Below are positions 51,255 to 59,994 of a DNA stretch of 64,000 bases, piece after piece (the stretch's first letter is position 1; each line of letters begins with the position of its first letter). A model generated the notes under the pieces. It saw only the letters and a list, made by a program, of their open reading frames with translations, was not told where the DNA came from and ran no database searches. The stretch is from Salisediminibacterium beveridgei (GTDB lineage: Bacteria; Bacillota; Bacilli; Bacillales; Salisediminibacteriaceae): assembly GCF_001721685.1 (NCBI RefSeq), contig NZ_CP012502.1, positions 310,001 to 374,000 on the forward strand. The letters run 5' to 3'. A program made the translations under genes and the position numbers.

Positions 51255-51474
51255 ATCCGCGCAACCAGGCTGATGTGTGAGCAACTCCCGCCGGATCCGC
51301 GCAACCAGGCTGATGTGTGAGCAACTCCCGCCGGATCCGCGCATGTCCGCCAGGATCCGAGCAACCGACCGACGATGTCAGCAAGTGCCGTTCAATGTGA
51401 GCACCATTCGGAAAATCTCAGCACATCCGGAGAAATCCGCGCAACTTCCTAAAAATCCGAGCGCGTCTTACATC
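51255..51474 (+). repeat. 20-nt periodic box array C (11 units), downstream of NERD gene
   Basis: GCA cores at 51261, 51281, 51301, 51321, 51341, 51361, 51381, 51401, 51421, 51441 and 51461 (as GCG) fall at exactly 20-nt steps. Units 1-2 and 3-4 are identical 40-nt copies; the rest share only the 10-nt box (ATCCGCGCAA / ATGTGAGCAA / ATCTCAGCAC) with variable spacers. It starts directly after the NERD stop codon and ends before the terminator of the convergent Mo-enzyme gene. Confidence 0.9.
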
Positions 51475-51494
51475 CTGTATAATACTCATACAAC

Positions 51495-51532
51495 AACCAT
51501 GCGCCTGCAGCTGCTCAGCGGGGCGCATGGTT
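51495..51532. terminator. Terminator hairpin overlapping the end of the Mo-enzyme gene
   Basis: AACCATGCGCC (51495-51505) pairs with GGCGCATGGTT (51522-51532). The stop codon (51515-51517) of the minus-strand gene lies in the loop region, so the last codons are part of the stem. Confidence 0.7.
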
Positions 51533-53569
51533 TTGCTTGGGCTTAATGTTGACGAAACTGTCATAATAAGCGATGCTTTTGGATCCGGAAACGTGTTCCC
51601 CCATATCTGAATCCTTGACGCTGACTAGCTGATTCACTGCCTCATCAGTCGACGTGGCGCTGCCTTGATAAATGAGGGCAACGCTAGGGTGCACAAGACT
51701 TGTCACCTTGGCTTTCATGGTCAGTGAGGCGTTCTCATTGAAAACACGGACCAGTTCACCGTCAGAAATTTCCCTTGCCGCTGCAGCTTCAGCATGAATA
51801 TGAACAGCCGTCGCACGTTCCGGAATCGTACGGCTACCTTTAAACTGAGAATTCAATCCCCGCGAATCATGGGTCGTGAAAAGTTGCAACGAGTCAGGGT
51901 CTGTCCGAACAACCTGCTGTTTATGAATCGGAAGGGCGGGGAGGCCATTGTTTTGTGCCCGATCCGAATAAAATTCAAATTTTCCGGACGGCGTTAAGTA
52001 ATCATGGTTCTTCCAGCTGATCAGGGCGCTCTCCGGGTAACGGATTTGCCCGACAGCTTCGTGGACATCGGAAAACCCGAATTGCCGACGGACGTTGTCG
52101 TTCCATTGCCGATTCAAGTATTCACGCTTCGTCAGATCAGTCGGAAAGGCGGAAGGGGAATGAAAGCGATGGTCGATCCGGCGAGCGAGTTCTTTCATGA
52201 TCGTATAATCGGATTTGCTCTCGTGATAGGGTTCAATCGCCTGTTCATTATATGCAAATCCCCGGTGCCAGTAACTTGTGGCAATGTCCTCTTCTTCAAA
52301 AAAACTGGTGACGGGGAGCACCAGATTTGACCATTTCGCTGTTTCGGTCATGAACAAATCTGCCGTGACAACGAAGGGGATGTGTTTCAAATGCTCTCGG
52401 ATTTGACCGGGTTGCGGATCCTGGATTAACGGATTCCGGCAGCTGATCCACAGGCTTTCGAGCGGCGGATCGAGAACGGTTCCTCCGAGGTCGATCCAGT
52501 GTGTGAGCGGCAGGATGCGATTGTTTTTTTCCAAATGTTCTTTGAAGAAGGCGGTCTGATTTTCGAAGATCCACGTATCTGCATGCGCGTAATGAACGCC
52601 GGAGCCGGGTTTTCCGATCAAGCCTTGAACCGCACCTAATGCGTTGACGGTCCGAACCATTTGTCCGCCGTTAGTATGTCGCTGAAAACCGAGGCCGATC
52701 CAGTGAAAGATCTTTGAAGAAGAAGTCAGGAGTGTTTTCATGAAAGAGACCGCTTCTTCTTGCAGGCCGGTTTGCTGAAGTAGAATTCCGTGATCGATGC
52801 CTTTGAGTTCGTTTTTAAACGCATCGAATCCATGACTGTGGCGGTTCAAATAGACTTCGTCATGCAGATCTTGATCGATCAGATAAGATGTCAACGCATT
52901 AGCGAATATGCCATCTGTTCCAGGATTGATCTGCAGATAGAAGTCTGCCAGTTCGGCGGTCTTTGTCAGAACCGGATCGATCACGACAACCAGTGCACCA
53001 TTTTTCCTTGCGTTCTCTAAAAAGCGGATGCTGTGAATCGAAGTGACTGCAGGATTGGCACCCCAAATTACAATCAGTTCTGCTTCTTCCATCTGTTCAG
53101 GATCGGAAGAGCATCCGATACCGAAATCGTAATATGCAGCATCAAATCCCGCTGCGGCACAAGGAGAGCCAACGATCCGCGTCGTGGGCCCCATGCTTGA
53201 GAAAAACTCTTCAGGAGCATAGTGGCCAGCGGATAAGTCGCCGGTGTATTTGTAGAGGCCGACAGGAAGTAATGAACCGTATTGTTGATCGATGGCGAGC
53301 CAGTTGTCAACAATCATGTCATACGCCGATTCCCAGGAAATGCGTTCAAACCGGCCACTCCCTTTGTTTTTTTGATACATCGGGTATTTCAGTCGGTCTT
53401 TATGGTAGACATGATCCACATAGGACAGTCCTTTGGCACAAATGCGCCCATTGGTATACGGGTTTTCGGGATCACCGGTCACTTTCTGCAACTGGCCATT
53501 TTCCACATAGGAAATCATACTGCAGGTACTGAAGCAGTTTCTTGGACAGACGTGCCGTTTCAGCTGCAT
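51515..53569 (-). CDS. Cytoplasmic DMSO-reductase-family molybdopterin oxidoreductase
   Basis: 684 residues without signal or Tat motif. It starts MQLKRHVCPRNCFSTCSM, with the 4Fe-4S ligands CPRNCFSTC plus GRICAKG near 45, followed by DRLKYPM. The Mo-pterin fold has GSPCAAAGFDAAYYDFG, LIVIWGANPAVTS and the C-terminal molydopterin-dinucleotide domain (LFTTHDSRGLNSQF, ELVRVFNENASL). The absent export signal and the neighbouring soluble ferredoxin subunit point to a cytoplasmic reductase or hydroxylase. The substrate cannot be told from sequence. AAGGTGGGA precedes the ATG. It is divergent from the ferredoxin gene, sharing a 136-nt promoter region. Confidence 0.9.
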   Translation of the reverse strand: MQLKRHVCPRNCFSTCSMISYVENGQLQKVTGDPENPYTNGRICAKGLSYVDHVYHKDRLKYPMYQKNKGSGRFERISWESAYDMIVDNWLAIDQQYGSLLPVGLYKYTGDLSAGHYAPEEFFSSMGPTTRIVGSPCAAAGFDAAYYDFGIGCSSDPEQMEEAELIVIWGANPAVTSIHSIRFLENARKNGALVVVIDPVLTKTAELADFYLQINPGTDGIFANALTSYLIDQDLHDEVYLNRHSHGFDAFKNELKGIDHGILLQQTGLQEEAVSFMKTLLTSSSKIFHWIGLGFQRHTNGGQMVRTVNALGAVQGLIGKPGSGVHYAHADTWIFENQTAFFKEHLEKNNRILPLTHWIDLGGTVLDPPLESLWISCRNPLIQDPQPGQIREHLKHIPFVVTADLFMTETAKWSNLVLPVTSFFEEEDIATSYWHRGFAYNEQAIEPYHESKSDYTIMKELARRIDHRFHSPSAFPTDLTKREYLNRQWNDNVRRQFGFSDVHEAVGQIRYPESALISWKNHDYLTPSGKFEFYSDRAQNNGLPALPIHKQQVVRTDPDSLQLFTTHDSRGLNSQFKGSRTIPERATAVHIHAEAAAAREISDGELVRVFNENASLTMKAKVTSLVHPSVALIYQGSATSTDEAVNQLVSVKDSDMGEHVSGSKSIAYYDSFVNIKPKQNHAPR

Positions 53570-53705
53570 GACAATCCCACCTTTCGAATGTTGTCACTGT
53601 ATTGTAATGAAAATCAACGGTCACAGCTTTTCTTCTAGTATATAATAACAATATCAGGAAAAGATCGCGTTCACACAATTGTCAGTGATAAAGGAGGCGT
53701 TTGCA

Positions 53706-54269
53706 GTGGAAAGGTATCATTTTATCATTCACGCAGAGCGCTGTATTGAATGTTACTCCTGCAGTGCGGCCTGTTATCAGGAGCACTGCTTAACTCATGG
53801 AGATCAACCGAGAAGGACAATTCAACAGCGAAGCGGCAACAAGGATCAACCAGTCTATTTGTCGATGTCTTGTAACCATTGTCAGAATCCGGTTTGTGTC
53901 ACGATTTGTCCAAACAACAATTATACGAAGCGTCGGGATGGCATCGTGACTCATGATGATACCTTCTGTGAAGGTTGTAAATTATGTGTGGAGGCCTGCC
54001 CGTTCGGTGCGCCGCAGTTGAATCTCCACACGGAAAAGGTAGACAAATGTGATTTTTGCCACGAGCGTCTGAGTGAGGGTCTGGCGCCAGTCTGTGTGGG
54101 GAATTGCCCTACGGATGCATTGAATTTCGCGAAATTACCTGAACACCAGGAGGTGACAGAGAGTTATACTGGCAATCATATCCCGATCTCACGATTCACT
54201 TCTCCGGCGATCGTCATCCGGAAACAAAGGGCGATCAAACAACACTTTCTGTCAGGTGGTTTATCATGA
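53706..54269 (+). CDS. Ferredoxin-type electron-transfer subunit (4Fe-4S)
   Basis: 187 residues with four cysteine groups for four 4Fe-4S clusters: AERCIECYSCSAACYQEHC, CNHCQNPVCVTICP, CEGCKLCVEACPFGAP and CDFCHERLSEGLAPVCVGNCP. This is the DmsB/PhsB-type subunit plan. It is most likely the partner of the divergent Mo enzyme. The GTG at 53706 is the start because AAAGGAGG lies at 53690-53697; an in-frame TTG at 53679 precedes that site. A -10 TATAAT is at 53641-53646. The stop overlaps the regulator's ATG by 4 bases. Confidence 0.9.
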   Translation: MERYHFIIHAERCIECYSCSAACYQEHCLTHGDQPRRTIQQRSGNKDQPVYLSMSCNHCQNPVCVTICPNNNYTKRRDGIVTHDDTFCEGCKLCVEACPFGAPQLNLHTEKVDKCDFCHERLSEGLAPVCVGNCPTDALNFAKLPEHQEVTESYTGNHIPISRFTSPAIVIRKQRAIKQHFLSGGLS

Positions 54270-55861
54270 AAACAATACAGGATCTGCTTTTATCATTCCC
54301 GTTTAAACATGTTCATCCGGTCACACCAGTGGGCACGGATATCATCGGATTCGAAGAAATCTCATCAAAGCCGTTTGAATCAGAATCTTCGGCGTCCATA
54401 CTTGTTTATCTGCCGTACATCAACGAAGCGCGGGAGCGTCTGACAGAGGACGACGTTTTGCAAATCATGCAGTTGCCTCAAGTAGTCGGAATCCTGCTTT
54501 TTCATCCGCGTGAATTACCAATAAAAGAGCAGCTATCCGGGATTTATGCCCTTTTTGAAGTGCCGGTTATTCATCTGAGCTATCCCTTGAAAGAGATGAC
54601 TGCAAATAACAAAGCATTATCAACCTATCAGCTGATTCAGGATACCCATAACACCACAATGAAAGAACTCTTCGGCCGATCATTGGCTGTGCAAAAAGCG
54701 ATTGCGCAACCGGTAACGGTTGTCGACCAAAATTTCAAAACCGTATCAGAGAAGGTGGAATCTGAAGCGACATCGGATTGGGTGCAATTTCTGATTCACT
54801 CGAGGAGCAAGTGGCTGCAGCAGTTTTATTTTCGACCTGAACGGTTCGTGGATGAAGCGATGAATCAATCGATTCCGCTTACCTGTTATCCGGTCTACGC
54901 GCATGAAGAGATCCGCTATTATGTGATCACACCGGTGACCGAGGTGACCTGGTTTCACGATCTGCTTGCGTACTTTGCCATGTTATTGTCGTTGGTGAGT
55001 CAGCAGGAAGAGAAGATGAATGAGTTGCACCTGACATTCAAGAACCATTTTCTTCACGACCTTTTATACAATAACTTCAAATCTGAACAGGCGCTGTTGG
55101 ACCAGGCTGCAACTTGGGGCTGGGATCTTTCTGATCCACACCACTTGGCGGTGATCAGGGTTTCAACAGACGACAGCCAGCGGCACCAGCTGGATGAAGG
55201 CTGGCGAAAAGAACTGTTTGAGCGGCTGTTGAAACGCTTCAGACAGGATCATTCAGCTGGTCTGATTGAGGTTTTTCAAGATGACATTGTATTCATTTTA
55301 AGATCGGACTGTTCAATAGAAGAGGCATACCCAAGCGACCGGCTTAGGGCCTATCTCCAGGAAATGATCACCCGCTATTCGGGGAAAATGCCTCAGGTGA
55401 CGATGAAAGCAGGTATCGGCAAGTGTTATCCGAATACGAAGGAGCTGAACAAGAGCTATCAGGAAGCCTTGATGGCTTTGAAACTTGGGAACGAATGGTC
55501 CCGTGAAAAGCAGGTGTTTCATATTGAGGATCTCGGTGTGCTGCGGCTTTTGTTTTATCTGAATCAGGATCATCTTGTAGAATTCAGTTCGTCGTACCTG
55601 AAACCACTGATAGATACTGATCGGCAGCATCAAACCGATTATCTGGAAACGTTGAAGCAGTGGATTATTCATGACACAAATGTTCAGGAAACAGCTGGAG
55701 CGATGCATTTCCATCCGAACACGCTCCGTAAACGGCTGCAAAAAATTAACAAGCTCCTTGGTGTAGACATCTATAACCATGAGGACTTCGTTAACATCAG
55801 CATTGCGGTTAAGATACACGCGATTGATTTTTTTCAGACGAACGTCAAAGATTTGTCATAA
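54266..55861 (+). CDS. PucR/CdaR-type transcription regulator
   Basis: 531 residues. The N-terminal region (about 1-150) is a sensor of the PucR type with no clear motif. A middle GGDEF-like degenerate domain follows (HHLAVIRVSTDD, VTMKAGIGKCYPNTKELNKSYQEALMALKLG near 360-400). The C-terminal HTH_30 is VQETAGAMHFHPNTLRKRLQKINKLLGVDI and on (about 470-505). It overlaps the ferredoxin gene by ATGA and should control this locus in response to its substrate. PucR relatives often sense purines or organic acids, so the adjoining Mo enzyme may act on such a compound; this is inference. A terminator follows. Confidence 0.85.
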   Translation: MKTIQDLLLSFPFKHVHPVTPVGTDIIGFEEISSKPFESESSASILVYLPYINEARERLTEDDVLQIMQLPQVVGILLFHPRELPIKEQLSGIYALFEVPVIHLSYPLKEMTANNKALSTYQLIQDTHNTTMKELFGRSLAVQKAIAQPVTVVDQNFKTVSEKVESEATSDWVQFLIHSRSKWLQQFYFRPERFVDEAMNQSIPLTCYPVYAHEEIRYYVITPVTEVTWFHDLLAYFAMLLSLVSQQEEKMNELHLTFKNHFLHDLLYNNFKSEQALLDQAATWGWDLSDPHHLAVIRVSTDDSQRHQLDEGWRKELFERLLKRFRQDHSAGLIEVFQDDIVFILRSDCSIEEAYPSDRLRAYLQEMITRYSGKMPQVTMKAGIGKCYPNTKELNKSYQEALMALKLGNEWSREKQVFHIEDLGVLRLLFYLNQDHLVEFSSSYLKPLIDTDRQHQTDYLETLKQWIIHDTNVQETAGAMHFHPNTLRKRLQKINKLLGVDIYNHEDFVNISIAVKIHAIDFFQTNVKDLS

Positions 55862-55872
55862 TGCCATCTTGT

Positions 55873-55907
55873 AACAGCCTACTCACGAATGAGGAGGCTG
55901 TTTTTTT
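55873..55907 (+). terminator. Terminator after the PucR-type gene
   Basis: AACAGCCTACT-type arm (from 55873) pairs with AGGCTGTT (to 55902), followed by seven Ts. Confidence 0.85.
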
Positions 55908-56104
55908 ATGTACACTTCACATTTCAGACAAGAATTCTCCTGAAATTGGATGGAACGGTGGAATCCATCACACTTTATTTCTGGTAATTCTGTTCAAACG
56001 AACATCTTATAACAATCCCTGAACGAGTACACTATACGTAAGTTCACTTTTTCACATGAGAGGTTGTACCTGCGTATACAAAAATCAGGGGAAGGAGGGA
56101 TACG

Positions 56105-56785
56105 ATGACACAGGCAACAGATACAGACGTCAAGCCATTGATGGAAGTCCGGATGAATTATTATGACATATTAAGACGCTTGTTCAGGCAAGAACCGGAT
56201 CAACAGCTGCTGAATGATTTAGCTGAACTTCTTCTAAATGAACTGCCGTTTGAAGAAGAGGATCCAAAGCTTGAAGAAGGCAGACTGCTGATGCAAGAGG
56301 CATTGTCAGTCGAAGGCATTTTCGATCGGCTTCATTGGGATTATACACGCATGTTTATCGGCCCATACCGTTTACCGGCACCGATTTGGGAATCAGCCTA
56401 CACAAACAAGGATGGGCTTTTGTTTCAAAACGAAACAAGGGAAGTCCGCCTGCACTATTTGAAATACAGTTTTCTGCCTGAGCAGTACCAGAAAGAGGCA
56501 GATGATCACCTTGGGCTCGAACTGGATTTTATGTACCGGTTGAGTTGCATGACCCGGGATGCATGTGAAAAAGAGGACTTGCTCCAGCTTATGGAGTTAC
56601 TGACAGATCAGCAGTCGTTTTTGAGCAGTCATCTGAGAAACTGGCTGCCGGCATTTATTCAGAATGTGTCAGCATCTGCGGATACAACATTTTACCGCGG
56701 GGCTGTGAAAATCCTCGATGCAGTGACTTCACTGGATCAGGCAGCGTTAGAGGAGTTAAAAAACTATGTTTGGAATGATGAATGA
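56105..56785 (+). CDS. TorD/DmsD-family chaperone for the molybdoenzyme
   Basis: 226 residues, all helical. The family motif is visible as WDYTRMFIGPYRLPAPIWESAY and GLELDFMYRLSCM (ExxxxFGL/ELDFM type). TorD-like chaperones hold the catalytic subunit of Tat-exported DMSO-reductase-family enzymes until the Mo cofactor is inserted. It is the first gene of a cluster with catalytic, iron-sulfur and membrane subunits, 18 nt before the catalytic gene. GAAGGAGGGA precedes the ATG. Confidence 0.9.
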   Translation: MTQATDTDVKPLMEVRMNYYDILRRLFRQEPDQQLLNDLAELLLNELPFEEEDPKLEEGRLLMQEALSVEGIFDRLHWDYTRMFIGPYRLPAPIWESAYTNKDGLLFQNETREVRLHYLKYSFLPEQYQKEADDHLGLELDFMYRLSCMTRDACEKEDLLQLMELLTDQQSFLSSHLRNWLPAFIQNVSASADTTFYRGAVKILDAVTSLDQAALEELKNYVWNDE

Positions 56786-56803
56786 TCTTCGGAGGTGATT
56801 GAA

Positions 56804-59407
56804 ATGGCAAGTCTGGTAAAAAAAGCACTGGATAAAAAATTCAGTCGAAAAGCATTTATTGGCTGGTCTGCAGCAGTAACCGCAACCGCAGCAGTCCCTG
56901 CTTATGGTCTCAAGAAAATCGATTCGCGAGTGGCTGCGGAGAAGCTTGAGGAAGAAGGGCGCTGGGTGTCGGCCTCCTGTTGGCATAACTGCGGCGGACG
57001 CTGTCTGAATAAAGGGTTTGTTGTGGATGGAATTGTGACGAAGCAAAAGACGGATGATACACATGAAGATACGCCTGACTATCCACAGCAGCGCGGCTGT
57101 GCGCGCGGGCGCTCTCAGCGTCACCAGGTGTTCGGCGTGGATCGTCTCAAGTATCCGATGAGGCGAAAGCACTGGGAGCCAGGCGGTGGCAATAAGGATT
57201 TGCGCGGACGCGATGAGTGGGTGAGGCTCGACTGGGATGAGGCCCTCGATCTCGTGGCAGATGAGCTCAAACGTGTAAAAGAAAACTACGGAAACAAATC
57301 GATTATCGGCGCGAGCCGGTTAATAAATCATTACGGCGGTGCACTTGTTCGATGGGGATCTTCTTCCTCTGGTGCTTGGGGGAAACCGCAACAGCACATG
57401 GCAGCGAATCTCTCCTGGGGAGGCAGTGACCGGCTTGATTGGCGAAATGCCAAACTGATTGTCATGTGGGGTTCGAACCCGGCGTGGAGTAACGGCGGTA
57501 ACCCGCAGTATAACCTGCTTCAGGCAAAGAAAGCGGGCGCGAAATTCATCTTCGTGGATCCGTTTATCAACCCGTCGATCAAATCGTTGGATGCAGAATT
57601 TATTCCTTGCCGTCCTGGAACCGATGCCGCATTGCTCCTTGCGCTCGCTCACTACATGATTGAAAACGATCTGCAAGATCAGGACTTCCTGGACCGTTGT
57701 ACAGTTGGTTTCGATCGCGATCATATGCCGGAAGGGGCTGATCCGGACGAAAATTTCAAGGATTATGTTCTGGGGACCCATGACGGTGTTCCAAAGACGC
57801 CGGAATGGGCGTCGGAAATTTGCGGTACGCCACCGGAAAAAATTCGGATGTTCGCTCAGGAAATCGGTACGACAAAACCGATGATCTTCCAATCGTCTTT
57901 TGCCCCGGCAAGGACATATCGTGGCCAGCAGTTTTGTCAGGCGTTCCTTACAGTCGGCTGGATGACCGGAAACGTGGGTAAGCCGGGTGCCGGTGTGTTT
58001 ACGCTGAACTATGCGCGAAACCAGAGTTACGGTGGGAAAACCCTCGTGATGCCGGGCGGACGTGGCCTCGAAAATCCGGAAAACCCGCTGTTCCCAGGTG
58101 TGACGTTTGGTGCCTATGACGGCTACCGTTTTGCTGCGCCAACGCGAACCGATTTCCACGGCATGGCATATACGGAAACCTACGATGCCATATTGAATGG
58201 AGAATACACGGCGACGGTGCGGGGGAAAGTCCCTTGTGATATCCGGATGATCTGGAAAGTGCGTAACGGAAGCGGCGATAACTTCCTGAACCAGTCATCG
58301 GATATCCCGAAAGGTATCAAAGCGTTCAGAAAACTCGATTCGATCATCACCAATGACATCGTCCTTTCCACGATTTCAAAGTATGCGGATATCGTTTTAC
58401 CCGCAACCACGGAATGGGAAAAAGAAGGACGGATCAATACTGGAAATCCTGAAGCGATCTTTATCGCCAATAAGGTCACTGAACCTTTGTTTGAAGCTCG
58501 ATCAGAAGAGTGGATGGAAATTGAACTGGGCAAGCGCCTTGGAATTGATGAAGAGACGTTATATCCGATCAGTGAGAAACAGCAATTTTTCAACAGCCTC
58601 GCCGGAGCCCAAGTGATTCAGGACAACGGTGAAGACTATGAGCCGCTTGTGTCCATTACGCAAGAGGACATCGATCAGTGGGGTGTTGAAGGAGAGGCAC
58701 AAAGTGGCCGGATCGCTCTTGATGAACTGTTGGAAAAAGGGTCGTATCAGGTACAACGTTCACCGGATGATCAACTGGGTGACATAAAAGGCAAGACCTA
58801 CGTGGATAACCCGGAAGAAAATCCATTGGATACAGAATCCGGAAAACTCGAAATTCATTGCCAGATCCTCGCGGATGAGATTGAAGCCTACGGATTTACC
58901 ACATTGGCGCCGATCGCTAAATATGAAGCACCGGTTGAAGGCTATGAAGATACATTCGAAGATTGGGAGAGTAAGAAAAAAGGTGAATTTCCATTCCAGC
59001 TCGTCACAATTCACTACCCTAGACGGAGTCACTCGGTCTTTGATAATGTGCCACAGCTCCGTGAAGCGTTCCCGCAGGAATTCGTGATGAATAAACGTGA
59101 CGCGGATGAGCGGGGATTAAAAGACGGCGAAACGGTTCTCATCCGAAGTCGCCACGGTAAAGTGCTCCGACATTTATTTACAACGGAAACCATGATGCCA
59201 GGGGTTGTCAGTCTTGGTGAAGGGGCCTGGGTTGATATTGATGAAGAAACCGGGATTGACCACGCAGGTGCGACGAACATGCTGAACGGGTCCCATTTGA
59301 GTGGTCAGGGTGAAGAGCCTTGGAACACGTGTAATGTAACTGTGGAAAAATACGATGGTAAACCGTTAAAGTCCGATGAGCACTGGGATCAACGGGTGAT
59401 ATTCTAA
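56804..59407 (+). CDS. Exported DmsA-like molybdopterin oxidoreductase, catalytic subunit
   Basis: 867 residues. The N-terminus has KFSRKAFIGWSAAVTATAAVP, a Tat-like signal in which the second Arg is Lys (RK). A 4Fe-4S motif CWHNCGGRC ... GCARGRSQRHQVF (about 58-105) matches DmsA-type enzymes. Cofactor motifs are LIVMWGSNPAWSNGG, FVDPFINPS, CRPGTDAALLLAL, DIVLPATTEWEKEG and a C-terminal dinucleotide-binding part (VTIHYPRRSHSVFDN). I cannot fix the Mo ligand: the residue aligned with DmsA Ser176 is ambiguous. It would be a terminal reductase facing outside. The substrate (DMSO, TMAO, selenium or sulfur compounds) is unknown. ATG at 56804 has GGAGGTGA upstream. Confidence 0.92.
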   Translation: MASLVKKALDKKFSRKAFIGWSAAVTATAAVPAYGLKKIDSRVAAEKLEEEGRWVSASCWHNCGGRCLNKGFVVDGIVTKQKTDDTHEDTPDYPQQRGCARGRSQRHQVFGVDRLKYPMRRKHWEPGGGNKDLRGRDEWVRLDWDEALDLVADELKRVKENYGNKSIIGASRLINHYGGALVRWGSSSSGAWGKPQQHMAANLSWGGSDRLDWRNAKLIVMWGSNPAWSNGGNPQYNLLQAKKAGAKFIFVDPFINPSIKSLDAEFIPCRPGTDAALLLALAHYMIENDLQDQDFLDRCTVGFDRDHMPEGADPDENFKDYVLGTHDGVPKTPEWASEICGTPPEKIRMFAQEIGTTKPMIFQSSFAPARTYRGQQFCQAFLTVGWMTGNVGKPGAGVFTLNYARNQSYGGKTLVMPGGRGLENPENPLFPGVTFGAYDGYRFAAPTRTDFHGMAYTETYDAILNGEYTATVRGKVPCDIRMIWKVRNGSGDNFLNQSSDIPKGIKAFRKLDSIITNDIVLSTISKYADIVLPATTEWEKEGRINTGNPEAIFIANKVTEPLFEARSEEWMEIELGKRLGIDEETLYPISEKQQFFNSLAGAQVIQDNGEDYEPLVSITQEDIDQWGVEGEAQSGRIALDELLEKGSYQVQRSPDDQLGDIKGKTYVDNPEENPLDTESGKLEIHCQILADEIEAYGFTTLAPIAKYEAPVEGYEDTFEDWESKKKGEFPFQLVTIHYPRRSHSVFDNVPQLREAFPQEFVMNKRDADERGLKDGETVLIRSRHGKVLRHLFTTETMMPGVVSLGEGAWVDIDEETGIDHAGATNMLNGSHLSGQGEEPWNTCNVTVEKYDGKPLKSDEHWDQRVIF

Positions 59408-59421
59408 GGAGGTGACCGATC

Positions 59422-59973
59422 ATGGGACAAAAAGGATTCTATATTGATTCGACCGTCTGTTCAGGGTGTAAAGTGTGTTCTGTTTCCTGTAAAGATGTGA
59501 ATGACTTAAAAGTCGGCGTCAATTACAGGCGGGTCTATGAATTTGAAGGAGGACGATTCCCGGACACGTGGGGTTTCTTCCTGTCCGTCAGCTGCAATCA
59601 CTGTGATGAACCGAAGTGTGCGGAGAATTGTCCGACGGGAGCGATTTTTAAACGAACAGAGGATGGTTTGGTCGTAAATGATGAGGCGAAGTGCGTTGGC
59701 TGCAAAATGTGCTTGTGGTCCTGCCCTTATGAAGGCCCTCAATACAATGAGGAAACAGGAAAAGCCGGGAAATGCGACGGATGTGCAGCTCTCGTTGATG
59801 AGGGCGAAAATCCCGCCTGCGTTGATGCCTGTGTGATGCGGGCACTTGACTTCGGGGAGCTGGACGACCTTCGGGCGAAATACGGGGACGGTGTGGATTT
59901 GAAGGTGTTTGCGGATAAGGGCATCACACACCCTAATGTGATTGTCAAAGCCATTCCGCAGGCTGAAAAATAA
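59422..59973 (+). CDS. DmsB-like iron-sulfur subunit
   Basis: 183 residues with four 4Fe-4S groups: CSGCKVCSVSCKDVND, CNHCDEPKCAENCPTG, CVGCKMCLWSCPYEGP and CDGCAALVDEGENPACVDAC. The layout is the same as DmsB/NrfC. It moves electrons from the membrane subunit to the catalytic subunit. It follows the catalytic gene by 14 nt with AAGGAGGTGA, a tight operon. It differs from the ferredoxin at 53706 in sequence, so each enzyme has its own subunit. Confidence 0.93.
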   Translation: MGQKGFYIDSTVCSGCKVCSVSCKDVNDLKVGVNYRRVYEFEGGRFPDTWGFFLSVSCNHCDEPKCAENCPTGAIFKRTEDGLVVNDEAKCVGCKMCLWSCPYEGPQYNEETGKAGKCDGCAALVDEGENPACVDACVMRALDFGELDDLRAKYGDGVDLKVFADKGITHPNVIVKAIPQAEK

Positions 59974-59994
59974 CAAGTAGAGGAGGGAAATCTC

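Noticed and set aside
50570..51364. Antisense frame across the NERD gene and array C
   Set aside because: The composition reflects the opposite-strand gene, and the frame runs on into the repeat array. No ribosome site.
49932..51474. CRISPR array reading of the 20-nt periodic repeats
   Set aside because: The conserved part is only about 10 nt and degenerate, the variable part is 10 nt, and no cas gene is in the window. CRISPR repeats and spacers are 25-40 nt and repeats are nearly identical.
57320..58159. Long antisense open frame within the DmsA-like gene
   Set aside because: It lies wholly inside a well-supported gene on the other strand, has no ribosome site and reads as low-quality protein rich in Arg and His. 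It is a shadow frame.
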